Assembly (NCBI GenBank): GCA_020634755.1 | Contig: JACKBC010000061.1 | Span: 1 to 31,378 of the forward strand | From: Caldilineaceae bacterium | Lineage (GTDB): Bacteria; Chloroflexota; Anaerolineae; Caldilineales; Caldilineaceae | Length of the DNA stretch: 31,378 nucleotides | Direction: 5' to 3' | In this document: positions 1-7,122 of the stretch, piece by piece | How the letters are laid out: every line of letters starts with the position of its first letter | Numbering within the stretch: position 1 is the first letter of the stretch | Notes under the pieces: model-generated | What the model saw: only the letters and a program-made list of their open reading frames with translations | Told to the model about the DNA's origin: nothing | The model's database searches: none | Position numbers and translations under genes: made by a program

Positions 1-987
1 AACTTAGATGCGCAGATCAGCCTGCTCCAAGACTTGGGCCAGCAATTTGTGATTGGAGAGAACCCGTTTGACCTGGAAAAGCTGTGGCAGCGCGTCTATG
101 CGTCGCGCCATGATTATCGCCACCCCAGTCTTTCGATGACGCCTGCCCTCAGCGCCATCGAAATGGCCTGCTGGGATATTATCGGTAAAGCGCTCAACCA
201 GCCAATTTACAACCTGCTGGGCGGCAAAGTTCACGACAAGCTGCGCGCCTATGCCTATATGCCCACCGAAGGCATTTGGGAGAATCCCACCAAAGCCGGC
301 GAGATTGCGGAAAAGCTGGTGGCGGCGGGCAATAGCGCCTGCAAATATGACCCTTTTACGCCGTTCTTCCCCCAACCGCGCGATTTTTCGCTCAAAACTA
401 TCCGCCACGTGGCCAAGATTTTTGAGAGCATTCGCGCCGCCGTGGGCGACGAATTGGAGATCGGTATTGGCACCCACGGCCAGTTTAGCACGGCGGTGGC
501 CATCCGCGTGGCCAAGGAGTTGGAGCCATACAGCCCCTACTGGTTTGAAGAGCCGGTGCCGCCGGAAAATGTAGATGAAATGGCGCGCGTGGCCGCCCAC
601 ACCAGCATTCCCATTGCCACTGGTGAGCGGCTGGTCACCAAATTTGAATTTGCCCAGGTGCTGCAAAAGCAGGCCGCTCAGATCATTCAGCTGGATCTGG
701 GTCAGTGCGGGGGCATTCTGGAATCCAAAAAGATTGCCGGCATGGCCGAAGCGCACTACGCCATGATCGCGCCGCACATGTATTGCGGCCCCATTGCCGC
801 CGCTGCCGCCATCCAGCTTGATACGTGCTCGCCCAATTTCTTGATCCAGGAGTTCAACGTCAATGACCTGCACCATCAGATCTTTGTCGAACCGCTGCGC
901 TTTGAAAATGGCTGCATCACGCCGCCCACGGGCCCCGGTTTGGGTGTGGAGCTGGATGAGAAGGTGCTGGCGCGGCAGCGGGTGTAA
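1..987 (+). CDS. Enolase-superfamily dehydratase (mandelate racemase/galactonate dehydratase-like), 5'-truncated
   Basis: The reading frame is open from the first base to TAA at 985-987, giving about 328 residues; family members are near 380-400, so roughly the first 60 residues lie outside the window. The sequence shows the C-terminal (beta/alpha)7-beta barrel: a KYDP strand motif, FEEPVPPEN after the third barrel strand, TGERL, QLDLGQCGG, and APHMYCGP near the end. The family uses Mg2+ to abstract the proton alpha to a carboxylate, usually to dehydrate or racemise sugar acids. KYDP, THGQF and GERL resemble the galactonate/mannonate dehydratase branch, but the substrate cannot be read from sequence. 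Odd: where galactonate dehydratases have the metal ligand in D-F-H-G, this protein has G-T-H-G, which may mark a distinct subgroup. The alcohol dehydrogenase follows 126 bp downstream on the same strand and may be co-transcribed. Confidence 0.9.
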   Translation, partial: NLDAQISLLQDLGQQFVIGENPFDLEKLWQRVYASRHDYRHPSLSMTPALSAIEMACWDIIGKALNQPIYNLLGGKVHDKLRAYAYMPTEGIWENPTKAGEIAEKLVAAGNSACKYDPFTPFFPQPRDFSLKTIRHVAKIFESIRAAVGDELEIGIGTHGQFSTAVAIRVAKELEPYSPYWFEEPVPPENVDEMARVAAHTSIPIATGERLVTKFEFAQVLQKQAAQIIQLDLGQCGGILESKKIAGMAEAHYAMIAPHMYCGPIAAAAAIQLDTCSPNFLIQEFNVNDLHHQIFVEPLRFENGCITPPTGPGLGVELDEKVLARQRV

Positions 988-1093
988 AGCGGAAGAGGCA
1001 AAAGGCCAGGTGAAGTGGTCGTGTCACAGCGTGTTTAAGGCTACCTTGCCATATCGCTTTCGGCAAGAACATTCCAGCAACATAGCAATCGAC

Positions 1094-1113
1094 TCTCCAA
1101 GGAGAAAACCAAC
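1094..1113 (+). promoter_or_regulatory. Ribosome binding site of the alcohol dehydrogenase
   Basis: AAGGAG lies about 8 bases before the ATG at 1114. It supports that start over the in-frame methionines further on. Confidence 0.6.
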
Positions 1114-2145
1114 ATGTCTGTCCAAGGTATTGCCAAACTGGCGTCTGGTCCCGGCCACGTGGGGCTGCTGGAGGCGCCTGAGCCGGAAGTGCGCGCCGAC
1201 CACGCCATTGTGGAAGTGGCGGCGGCGGGGCTGTGCGGCACCGACATGCATATCTATCACGATGAGTATCCCAGCCGGCCACCGGTAATTTTGGGCCATG
1301 AGGTAGCGGGCGTGGTGGTGGAGACGGGTGACGGGGTGGCGAGCTGCCGCGTCGGCGACCGCGTCACGGTGGAGCCCTATTTCCACCTGTGTGGGCGCTG
1401 CGCCTATTGTCGCGCCGGACTGCCCAATATGTGTCCCGAGCGGCTATCGATTGGCAGCGGCGTCCATGGAGCGTTTAGTCGCTACGTGCTGGTGCGCGGG
1501 CAGAGCATCCACCAACTGCCCGAAAATGTGGATGTGCGCAGCGGCGCACTGACCGAGCCGCTCGCCTGCTGCGTCCACGCGCTGGAGATGAGCCGCGTCG
1601 AGCCCTCTGATGTGGTAGTGGTCTCGGGGCCGGGCGCCATCGGGCTGCTGATGATGCAGGTAGTCAAGGCGGCGGGGGCTACAGTGCTGCTAGTGGGAAC
1701 TAATGCCGATGCGGCGCGCATGGAGGTGGGGCGGCAATTGGGCGCAGACGTCCTCCTCAACGTGCAGGCGGAGGATGTGGACGCAGCTATCGGCGAGCGC
1801 ACCGATGGCATGGGCGCCGATGTGGTCTTTGAATGTTCGGGAGCAGCACCATCGGCGCGCAACTGTTTACAGTGGGTGCGGCGGCGCGGTCGTTACGTGC
1901 AGGTCGGGCTCTTTAGTCAACCCATCCAGTGGGATCAGAATCAGATCTGCTATAAAGAGGTGCAACTGAGCGGCAGCTTTGCCACCATCCCCAGTTCGTG
2001 GCACAAGGCGCTGCGCTTGCTGGCCCATGGCCAAGTACAGACCGCGCCGCTGATCACGCACACGTGGGCGCTGGCGGAATGGCAGGCCGCGTTCGATACG
2101 TTCGAGCGGCGCGAGGGATTAAAGAACGTCTTTCTGCCAGGCTAA
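1114..2145 (+). CDS. Zinc-dependent medium-chain alcohol/polyol dehydrogenase
   Basis: A 343-residue MDR-family dehydrogenase of sorbitol/threonine dehydrogenase type, oxidising a secondary alcohol with NAD(P)+ in the cytoplasm. Visible catalytic-zinc ligands are C41 (in GLCGTD), H62-E63 (in GHEVAG) and E148. The structural-zinc lobe is present as C93-x2-C96-x2-C99-x7-C107. The Rossmann fold carries GPGAIGLL at 172-179, followed by VLLVGTNADAARM. Length and motif order are normal. A good ribosome binding site fixes the ATG. It follows the enolase-superfamily gene, so dehydration and oxidation of a sugar or polyol acid are plausible paired steps; that is inference from context. Substrate unknown. 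Confidence 0.92.
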   Translation: MSVQGIAKLASGPGHVGLLEAPEPEVRADHAIVEVAAAGLCGTDMHIYHDEYPSRPPVILGHEVAGVVVETGDGVASCRVGDRVTVEPYFHLCGRCAYCRAGLPNMCPERLSIGSGVHGAFSRYVLVRGQSIHQLPENVDVRSGALTEPLACCVHALEMSRVEPSDVVVVSGPGAIGLLMMQVVKAAGATVLLVGTNADAARMEVGRQLGADVLLNVQAEDVDAAIGERTDGMGADVVFECSGAAPSARNCLQWVRRRGRYVQVGLFSQPIQWDQNQICYKEVQLSGSFATIPSSWHKALRLLAHGQVQTAPLITHTWALAEWQAAFDTFERREGLKNVFLPG

Positions 2146-2277
2146 CTTGACCAGCAACTTATTGCAGATTTACAAATTCCGGCATAGAAATTCGACTTCT
2201 CCGAGTAGTCGAACTTCAGGGATACCAGTACTATTTTGTTAATACACAAAAAGTTGCCGGTCGTGTGACAGGAAATC
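2146..2277. other. Convergent intergenic gap with a small inverted repeat
   Basis: This separates the rightward dehydrogenase from the leftward cyclase. TTCGACT (2191-2197) and AGTCGAA (2207-2213) form a 7-bp stem with a 9-base loop. There is no U-tract in either direction, so it is at best a weak bidirectional terminator. The rest is AT-rich and featureless. Confidence 0.35.
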
Positions 2278-3069
2278 CTACGCCGCCGGCACAAGGGCCA
2301 ACACGCGCAGCGGGCTGCCCGAGCCTTTGACGATTTTGAGCGGGGCGGCCAGAATCACGGCGCCAGTGGGCGGCAGTTTGTCCAGGTTGCAAAGGCTGGC
2401 CAGGCCCAGCTTACCGGCGCCGTGCATAATATTGTGGGCGGGGAAAGCCGGGTCAAAGCCGCCGGCCTGTCCGGCATCGGTGCCCACCGTTTCCACACCT
2501 ACACCGACCACGTCGCGCTCGTGAGCTAAGAAACGCAAGCAGTCAGGGTGAAAGCCAGGGGAGTGTGGGCCGTCTTCACTGGCGTTGAGGAACGCCTCTT
2601 TACCCTCGCGTTTGCACCAGTCCGTGCGCAGCAGCAGCCAGGCGCCGGCGGGGATTTTGCCGTGAACCCCTTCCCAGGCCTGTACGTGCTCGCGGGTCAA
2701 AATATAGTCGGGATATTGGCCGGCCTCTTTGGACGCATCAATGACGCAAGCGGGAGACACAAATTGGCGCACCGGAATAGTATCCGTTGTGTTGTTGGCG
2801 CGGTCCTTGCCGGTGATCCAGTGAACCGGGGCGTCGAAATGGGTGCCGGTATGCTCACCCAGCGTCAGCGTGTTCCAATACCAGGCCGGCCCATTGTCAT
2901 CGTAATTGGAGATCACCTCGACGCTGAGCCCGGGCGATTGGGCAAACATGGACGGCAGCTCGATGACAGGCGTTTCTGGGCTCAGCGGCTGCGTCAAATC
3001 CACCACCGTAATGCGGCCACGATTCATCTCCTCCACTAGCAGCGATAAAACGGTAACAGGGGCTGTCAT
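2278..3069 (-). CDS. Cyclase family protein (kynurenine formamidase-like metal-dependent hydrolase)
   Basis: A 263-residue member of the cyclase/KynB fold (Pfam Cyclase, PF04199). The diagnostic metal-binding motif HTGTHFDAPVH is at residues 73-83. The opening VDLTQPLSPETPV and the late HNIMHGAGKLGLASLCNLDKLP are typical of the family, which hydrolyses N-formyl amides, lactones or cyclic esters using Zn or Mn. The frame extends eight codons upstream to an ATG at 3093, but AGGAG at 3076-3080 sits six bases before the ATG at 3069, so that start is chosen. It lies 88 bp after the ComE-like gene on the same strand and may belong to the same transcript. The substrate is not deducible; a lactone or amide intermediate of the neighbouring acid-degradation genes is a reasonable guess. 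Confidence 0.9.
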   Translation of the reverse strand: MTAPVTVLSLLVEEMNRGRITVVDLTQPLSPETPVIELPSMFAQSPGLSVEVISNYDDNGPAWYWNTLTLGEHTGTHFDAPVHWITGKDRANNTTDTIPVRQFVSPACVIDASKEAGQYPDYILTREHVQAWEGVHGKIPAGAWLLLRTDWCKREGKEAFLNASEDGPHSPGFHPDCLRFLAHERDVVGVGVETVGTDAGQAGGFDPAFPAHNIMHGAGKLGLASLCNLDKLPPTGAVILAAPLKIVKGSGSPLRVLALVPAA

Positions 3070-3157
3070 TGATTTCTCCTTTTTTATCCACAAATTACGC
3101 GGAATGCACAGATTTTTTTTCTAATCGTTAAAAACTGCGCATTCTGTAAACCATTTT

Positions 3158-3727
3158 TTAATTCTTCTCTTTGATATAGCGTTCGAAGCGGAAGGCATTC
3201 TCGGGCAGTTTGAGGTCCATGCCAAAATGATCGGGGCCGGTGGCTTCCACTTTGGCCACAATGACGCTCAGCTCATTGCGTTCAAAAGCATCGGCGGAGG
3301 CTTCCATAAATTCATAAGCGGTGGTGGTGAGCGCCACGTTGGGCACGCCGGCGCCGCGCGCGATGGCCGCCAAGTCTGTAATCCCGCTGGTGGTGTGCGA
3401 AGCAAAACCGCCAGTGGAGAGCAGGCTGCCGTTGTCAAATATGATATGGATCAGATTGGCGGGACGATAGCGAGCCAGTGTGGTGAGCGTGCCCAGATTC
3501 ATGAGCACCGAGCCGTCTCCGTCCAATACCACCACGCGATCATGGGGGCGGTTGAGCGCCAGCCCCAGCCCAATGGACGAGGCCAACCCCATGGCGTGCT
3601 GCAAGTAAAAAAAGTTCTCGCGGTGCCCGAGATCGTACAGTTCCTGTGCACACGCGCCCATAATGGTCACCACCAGGCAATCTTCCAGCTCTTCATAGAG
3701 CGCCTTGATGCATTCTGACCGTTTCAT
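3158..3727 (-). CDS. ThDP-dependent decarboxylase, ThDP-binding subunit (sulfopyruvate decarboxylase beta/ComE-like)
   Basis: 189 residues corresponding to the C-terminal (pyrophosphate-binding) domain of thiamine-diphosphate decarboxylases. The cofactor/Mg2+ motif begins GDGS at 70-73 and closes with DNG at 98-100, the expected spacing of about 28 residues. The start ATG overlaps the stop of the upstream subunit (ATGA, 3724-3727), indicating translational coupling of a two-subunit enzyme. Relatives are ComE of coenzyme M synthesis, phosphonopyruvate decarboxylase and other split 2-oxoacid decarboxylases. No coenzyme M genes are present, so a catabolic 2-oxoacid substrate is more likely here. 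The family is clear; the substrate is not. Confidence 0.88.
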   Translation of the reverse strand: MKRSECIKALYEELEDCLVVTIMGACAQELYDLGHRENFFYLQHAMGLASSIGLGLALNRPHDRVVVLDGDGSVLMNLGTLTTLARYRPANLIHIIFDNGSLLSTGGFASHTTSGITDLAAIARGAGVPNVALTTTAYEFMEASADAFERNELSVIVAKVEATGPDHFGMDLKLPENAFRFERYIKEKN

Positions 3728-4239
3728 TCGTCGCCCTCCATCAGGTCACGCGTGAGCAGCAGCGCAGTGGGGACCAGCGAACTGCGCGACAGCGTGTATG
3801 CTTCGTGGATCTGCTTGCCAATTTTGCGCGGCTCGCGCGCATAGTCAAAGGGCAGCCCCAGCCCGCGCAGCACCGGCTCGGTGACCATGCCGCCCTGGGT
3901 GTGCCACGGATAGGGTTCGCCCATGTGGCCGCGATGCGCAATCAGCATGCAGAGCGGCACGCGATAGAGCATGGCCAGCGACACGATGCCATTGATCGAG
4001 CCCAGGAAGCCATGATTTTGCAGCAACATAATATTGGGCGTGCCGGCAAAATGGGCGCCGGCGGCAATCCCCACCGCCTCCTCTTCCTTGGCCACCTCAA
4101 TCAGCGTCATCTGCGGGTCATCTTCGGCCATTTGCAGCAGATAGACCAGCCACGTCTCGGGCAGCGCCGTCAAAAAGCGCACCCCGGCGTCCTTGATGCC
4201 TTGATAGACCATTTTGGAGTTCTCGCGCGAAACGGTCAT
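3724..4239 (-). CDS. ThDP-dependent decarboxylase, PYR-domain subunit (sulfopyruvate decarboxylase alpha/ComD-like)
   Basis: 171 residues corresponding to the N-terminal pyrimidine-binding domain. The cluster EEEAVGIAAGA (52-62) supplies the conserved glutamate that activates thiamine diphosphate, followed by LLQNHGFLGSINGI, which resembles the MQNSGLGN region of ComD. AAGGAGA at 4243-4249 precedes the ATG by three bases and fixes the start. It overlaps the next gene by 4 bp, forming an obligate pair. Together the subunits equal one full-length decarboxylase split in two. Function is inferred from family; sulfopyruvate, phosphonopyruvate or another short 2-oxoacid are all possible substrates. 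Confidence 0.88.
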   Translation of the reverse strand: MTVSRENSKMVYQGIKDAGVRFLTALPETWLVYLLQMAEDDPQMTLIEVAKEEEAVGIAAGAHFAGTPNIMLLQNHGFLGSINGIVSLAMLYRVPLCMLIAHRGHMGEPYPWHTQGGMVTEPVLRGLGLPFDYAREPRKIGKQIHEAYTLSRSSLVPTALLLTRDLMEGDE

Positions 4240-4260
4240 ATGTCTCCTTTGGGGATTAAA

Positions 4261-4317
4261 GGAGTAGGAAATATGAAGTAGGAAGGGGCTCTCACCGTGA
4301 TACCTACTCCCTACTCC
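4261..4317. repeat. Short direct/inverted repeat cluster between comD-like gene and aminoglycoside kinase
   Basis: GGAGTAGG (4261-4268) is the reverse complement of CCTACTCC (4303-4310), and CTACTCC repeats at once at 4311-4317. GAAGTAGGAA lies between. The stem would be about 8 bp with a 34-base loop, weak as a terminator. It could also be a slippage-derived simple repeat. It sits in the 99-bp gap upstream of the ComD-like gene. Confidence 0.4.
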
Positions 4318-4338
4318 TAATTCCCCATTCCCTGCCCC

Positions 4339-5133
4339 CTAAAAAAACTCATCCAGCAGCTGATATAGATATAGCTTATCCGCATTGGGGGTGGGCAAGC
4401 CATATTCTTGAAAAAAGTGAGGGATCAAATCGGCGCAACCGTTGTAGTCCAGGCTGCGACGCACCAACGCCAGGTCGCGATAGCGGTCACCCACCCCCAA
4501 GCGCCCCAAGTCCACAAAACCAGCAACGCAATCGTCATCCACAATAATATTGGGCAGACAATAGTCACCGTGCGTCAGACAAAGTTCTTCAGATTGCGGG
4601 GCTAACTGCGCCAGTTCATCTAATAATTCTTGCGCTCTGCGCCCCTGACGGACGGCATCAAACTCGCTCTCATCCACCATCCGCTGGGCAGTGTGCTGGC
4701 GCGCCATTTCAAACATGGCGGCAAAACGATGATCAAAGGGACAATCCTGCCAGGGTTGGGCGTGAATCTGGCGTAACCCTTGGGCCAACAACGTTACCCA
4801 GCACGCCCGTTTTGCATGGGATTGTATCACCAAATCGGCCACATTTTCTCCGGGCAGGCCAGAGGTAAGCAGATAGCTTTGCGCCTCTTCCTCAGCATAG
4901 GCCAACAGGGGCGGCACGGGCAAGCGTCCTGTTGACCACTGCAAGCGCTGCATCTCATCCCGAATGCCCACAATGCCCGTTGCTGGACCAATTTTCAAAT
5001 AGCAGACATTGCCCGCTTGATCTAGCAGCCTGTATGTCTGCGCACCGGACATGCCAATTTGGATTGGCTCGAAATCCCCGCTGCTTTCCGCTATATAGCA
5101 TTGCAATTTAAGTGGCAATTTAGATCTATCCAC
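4339..5133 (-). CDS. APH(3')-type aminoglycoside O-phosphotransferase (kanamycin kinase family)
   Basis: 264 residues, the length of the classical APH(3')-II/III enzymes, which inactivate kanamycin/neomycin by ATP-dependent phosphorylation of the 3'-hydroxyl. The key residues fall at the numbering used for APH(3')-IIIa: Brenner motif LTHGDYCLPN with catalytic D190 and N195, and metal-binding D208 in GFVDLGRLG. K47 in YLKIG corresponds to the ATP-contacting lysine, with E60 its likely partner. CPFDH and the terminal LLDEFF also match the family. GTG at 5131-5133 is the only plausible start; no Shine-Dalgarno is seen, but GATAAT lies just upstream on the coding strand, compatible with a leaderless or very short-leader transcript. 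It is upstream of the ComD-like gene and abuts a broken ORF. An intact enzyme is likely; actual substrates are unknown. Confidence 0.9.
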   Translation of the reverse strand: MDRSKLPLKLQCYIAESSGDFEPIQIGMSGAQTYRLLDQAGNVCYLKIGPATGIVGIRDEMQRLQWSTGRLPVPPLLAYAEEEAQSYLLTSGLPGENVADLVIQSHAKRACWVTLLAQGLRQIHAQPWQDCPFDHRFAAMFEMARQHTAQRMVDESEFDAVRQGRRAQELLDELAQLAPQSEELCLTHGDYCLPNIIVDDDCVAGFVDLGRLGVGDRYRDLALVRRSLDYNGCADLIPHFFQEYGLPTPNADKLYLYQLLDEFF

Positions 5134-5336
5134 AGGATTATCATCAATTTATTTCTCTTGCCGTGGCGGAGAAGATTTCGGCTTTGATGACGCTCGATTA
5201 CATTGAGCAACGCGCCCAAAAAGGCAGCCGCCAATTATTCGATCAGGTCCTTAATAAGGTTGCTCAAGCCGATCTGGAGGTGGACGCGGAAGATCGTATT
5301 CCAGAGGGGATGGAGCTAGCGCTGCCCCAGGATTAA
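5124..5336 (+). pseudogene. Remnant of a small protein gene, possibly a VapB-like antitoxin C-terminal part
   Basis: The frame is open from 5124 to TAA at 5334-5336. It reads as coherent protein (roughly SLAVAEKISALMTLDYIEQ, then RAQKGSRQLFDQVLNKVAQ, then an acidic end). The composition, an amphipathic helix followed by an acidic tail, resembles the C-terminal part of small antitoxin-like proteins seen in cyanobacteria and Chloroflexota; this is recollection of style, not a search. There is no ATG before the middle; only a GTG at 5163. No toxin gene follows. It overlaps the start of the divergent aminoglycoside kinase, so it is probably a 5'-truncated relic left by a rearrangement. Confidence 0.4.
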
Positions 5337-5352
5337 GCACGTGCCGATCGCT

Positions 5353-6333
5353 CTATAAATCCCCCTCATCTCGCGCAATCACTTGGTAAATTTGCGCCAG
5401 GTCCTCATCGCTAAAAAAGTGAACCACCAGCCTGCCGCTGCCGTCGCTATTGCGGTTGAGCGAAACACGCGTGCCCAACACGTTGCGGAAACGGTTCTCC
5501 AGAGCCTGCACATGATGTTGAAGCTGTTCGTCGTCTGCCGACAGGCCGGGGGCATCCAGTTGCTCAGGGAGAGGAGCGGAGTCAGCGTCCGGAGCGCTCA
5601 ACTTTTTGACCAGCTCCTCAGTTTGGCGCACCGTTAAATCGTCGCTCAGCACGGTTGCCAGCGCCATCTGCATGGCCTCCTGTTCCGGGAATAGGGCCAC
5701 AATGGCGCGGGCATGGCCAGCCGAAATCTGGTCCGAGAGCAGCGCACTTTTGGCTTCCGCGCTTAAGTTGAGCAAGCGCACCATATTGGCCACGGCCGAA
5801 CGGCTTTTGCCCACGCGCTTGGCCACTTCTGCCTGCGTCAAGTTTAACTCGTCCATAAGCGCTTGATAGGCGGCCGCCTCTTCCAGCGGGTTGAGATCGG
5901 CGCGCTGAATATTTTCTACCAGCGCCCACTCCATGAGCTGGCCGGTCGAAGCTTCGCGCACAATGACGGGCACTTCCGCTTGGCCGGCCAGCTTGGCCGC
6001 GCGCCAGCGCCGTTCGCCCGCCACAATCCAATACTGGGCCGGCTGTCCATATTCGGCTTGCGTCACAATCAGCGGTTGGATGATGCCGTGTTCTTGAATT
6101 GAGGCCGCCAGCTCTTCCAAGGCAGCGCGCTCAAAATGGGTGCGCGGCTGATGCGGATTAGGTGCGATCGCAGTGACTGCAACTCGCTGCACACCGTTGG
6201 CGCCAGCCGTTCGCGCCGCATCCGCGGCCTCCGTCGCGGACACCTCCGTCGCGGGCGCTTGCGTATTCACAATGAGCGCGCCCAAACCGCGTCCTAAACC
6301 GCGTCGTTGGCCCGAATTGCCACCACTTGTCAT
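5353..6333 (-). CDS. parB: Chromosome partitioning protein ParB (Spo0J family)
   Basis: 326 residues. The N-terminal RGLGRGLGALI (11-21) is the ParA-contacting segment typical of chromosomal ParB. The CTP-binding ParB/Srx domain carries NPHQPR (59-64), GERRWRAAKLAG (107-118) and ENIQRADLNPLEEA (about 140-153). A helix-turn-helix follows at about 167-187, and a C-terminal dimerisation region closes the protein. ParB loads at parS sites near the origin and slides as a CTP-dependent clamp. It lies six bases after parA and is the last gene of the run. A parS-like palindrome is found in yidC at 10203-10218. Confidence 0.96.
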   Translation of the reverse strand: MTSGGNSGQRRGLGRGLGALIVNTQAPATEVSATEAADAARTAGANGVQRVAVTAIAPNPHQPRTHFERAALEELAASIQEHGIIQPLIVTQAEYGQPAQYWIVAGERRWRAAKLAGQAEVPVIVREASTGQLMEWALVENIQRADLNPLEEAAAYQALMDELNLTQAEVAKRVGKSRSAVANMVRLLNLSAEAKSALLSDQISAGHARAIVALFPEQEAMQMALATVLSDDLTVRQTEELVKKLSAPDADSAPLPEQLDAPGLSADDEQLQHHVQALENRFRNVLGTRVSLNRNSDGSGRLVVHFFSDEDLAQIYQVIARDEGDL

Positions 6334-6339
6334 GCTTGC

Positions 6340-7113
6340 TTATCCCTCAAATCGTTCTAAAAACTCGCTGGCCAGCGCCTCATATGCCTGTGCACCGGCA
6401 CTGGCCGGCGCATAGACGGCAATGCTCTGGCCATAGCTGGGCGCTTCGCCCAAACGCACGTTGCGCGGCACCACTTGGCTAAATGCCTTAGCTGGAAAAT
6501 GGCTGCGCACTTCGGATACCACTTGCTGGGCCAAATTGGTCCGACTGTCATACATGGTGAGCAGCACACCGGCAATACAGAGCCGGTCGTTCAGCACATC
6601 ATGCACCTGCTGAATCGTTCTGAGCAGCAGGCTTAAGCCTTCCAGCGCCAAATATTCGCACTGCACCGGAATGATCACGCCGTGGCTGGCTGCGGTCAAC
6701 CCATTGATGGTGAGCAGGCCCAAGCTCGGCGGCTGATCAATAAAAATGTAATCATAATGGGCGTGCAGTGGTTTAAGACCGCGCGCCAACATCTGCTCGC
6801 GGGCCATTTGCCCCGCCAGTTCCACTTCGGCGCCGGCCAGATCCGTCGTAGCGGGCAGCAAATCCAGCCCCAATTGGTCGGTCAGCACAATGGCCTGCTG
6901 GGCCGGCGTCTGCTCCACCAGCACATCGTACAGGCTCAGCGACAGTTCACGCGGATTGATGCCCAAACTGGTGGTGGCGTTGCCTTGCGGGTCCACATCT
7001 ACAATGAGCACGCGTCGCCCTGCGGCAGACACATACGCGCCCAGGTTTACCACGGTGGTTGTCTTACCCACCCCCCCTTTTTGGTTGGCAAATGCAAAAA
7101 TCTTGGCTGTCAT
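6340..7113 (-). CDS. parA: Chromosome partitioning ATPase ParA (Soj)
   Basis: 257 residues with the deviant Walker A motif KGGVGKTT at 12-19, preceded by the FANQ segment of ParA/Soj. VDVDPQGNATTSLG is the A' motif, and FIDQPPSLGLLTINGL the Walker B region. The usual FIDCPPS has Q in place of C. Length is normal for chromosomal ParA without the N-terminal DNA-binding extension of plasmid forms. ParA binds nucleoid DNA as an ATP dimer and pulls ParB-parS complexes. It starts nine bases after the upstream kinase gene and ends six bases before parB, so all three are probably one operon. Confidence 0.96.
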   Translation of the reverse strand: MTAKIFAFANQKGGVGKTTTVVNLGAYVSAAGRRVLIVDVDPQGNATTSLGINPRELSLSLYDVLVEQTPAQQAIVLTDQLGLDLLPATTDLAGAEVELAGQMAREQMLARGLKPLHAHYDYIFIDQPPSLGLLTINGLTAASHGVIIPVQCEYLALEGLSLLLRTIQQVHDVLNDRLCIAGVLLTMYDSRTNLAQQVVSEVRSHFPAKAFSQVVPRNVRLGEAPSYGQSIAVYAPASAGAQAYEALASEFLERFEG

Positions 7114-7122
7114 CTGTGTCGC

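Noticed and set aside
4..876. 290-codon open frame on the minus strand over the enolase-superfamily gene
   Set aside because: It mirrors a gene with clear family motifs on the plus strand; the translation has no recognisable domain and reflects GC-rich antisense codon structure.
1150..1165. CACGTGG in the dehydrogenase gene as a parS site
   Set aside because: Only the six-base core matches; the flanks are unlike parS, and such hexamers are frequent in GC-rich coding DNA (also near 410 and 30230).
3084..3092. Perfect DnaA box TTATCCACA
   Set aside because: A single isolated box in the leader of the cyclase gene, partly produced by its A-rich ribosome binding region; no cluster around it.
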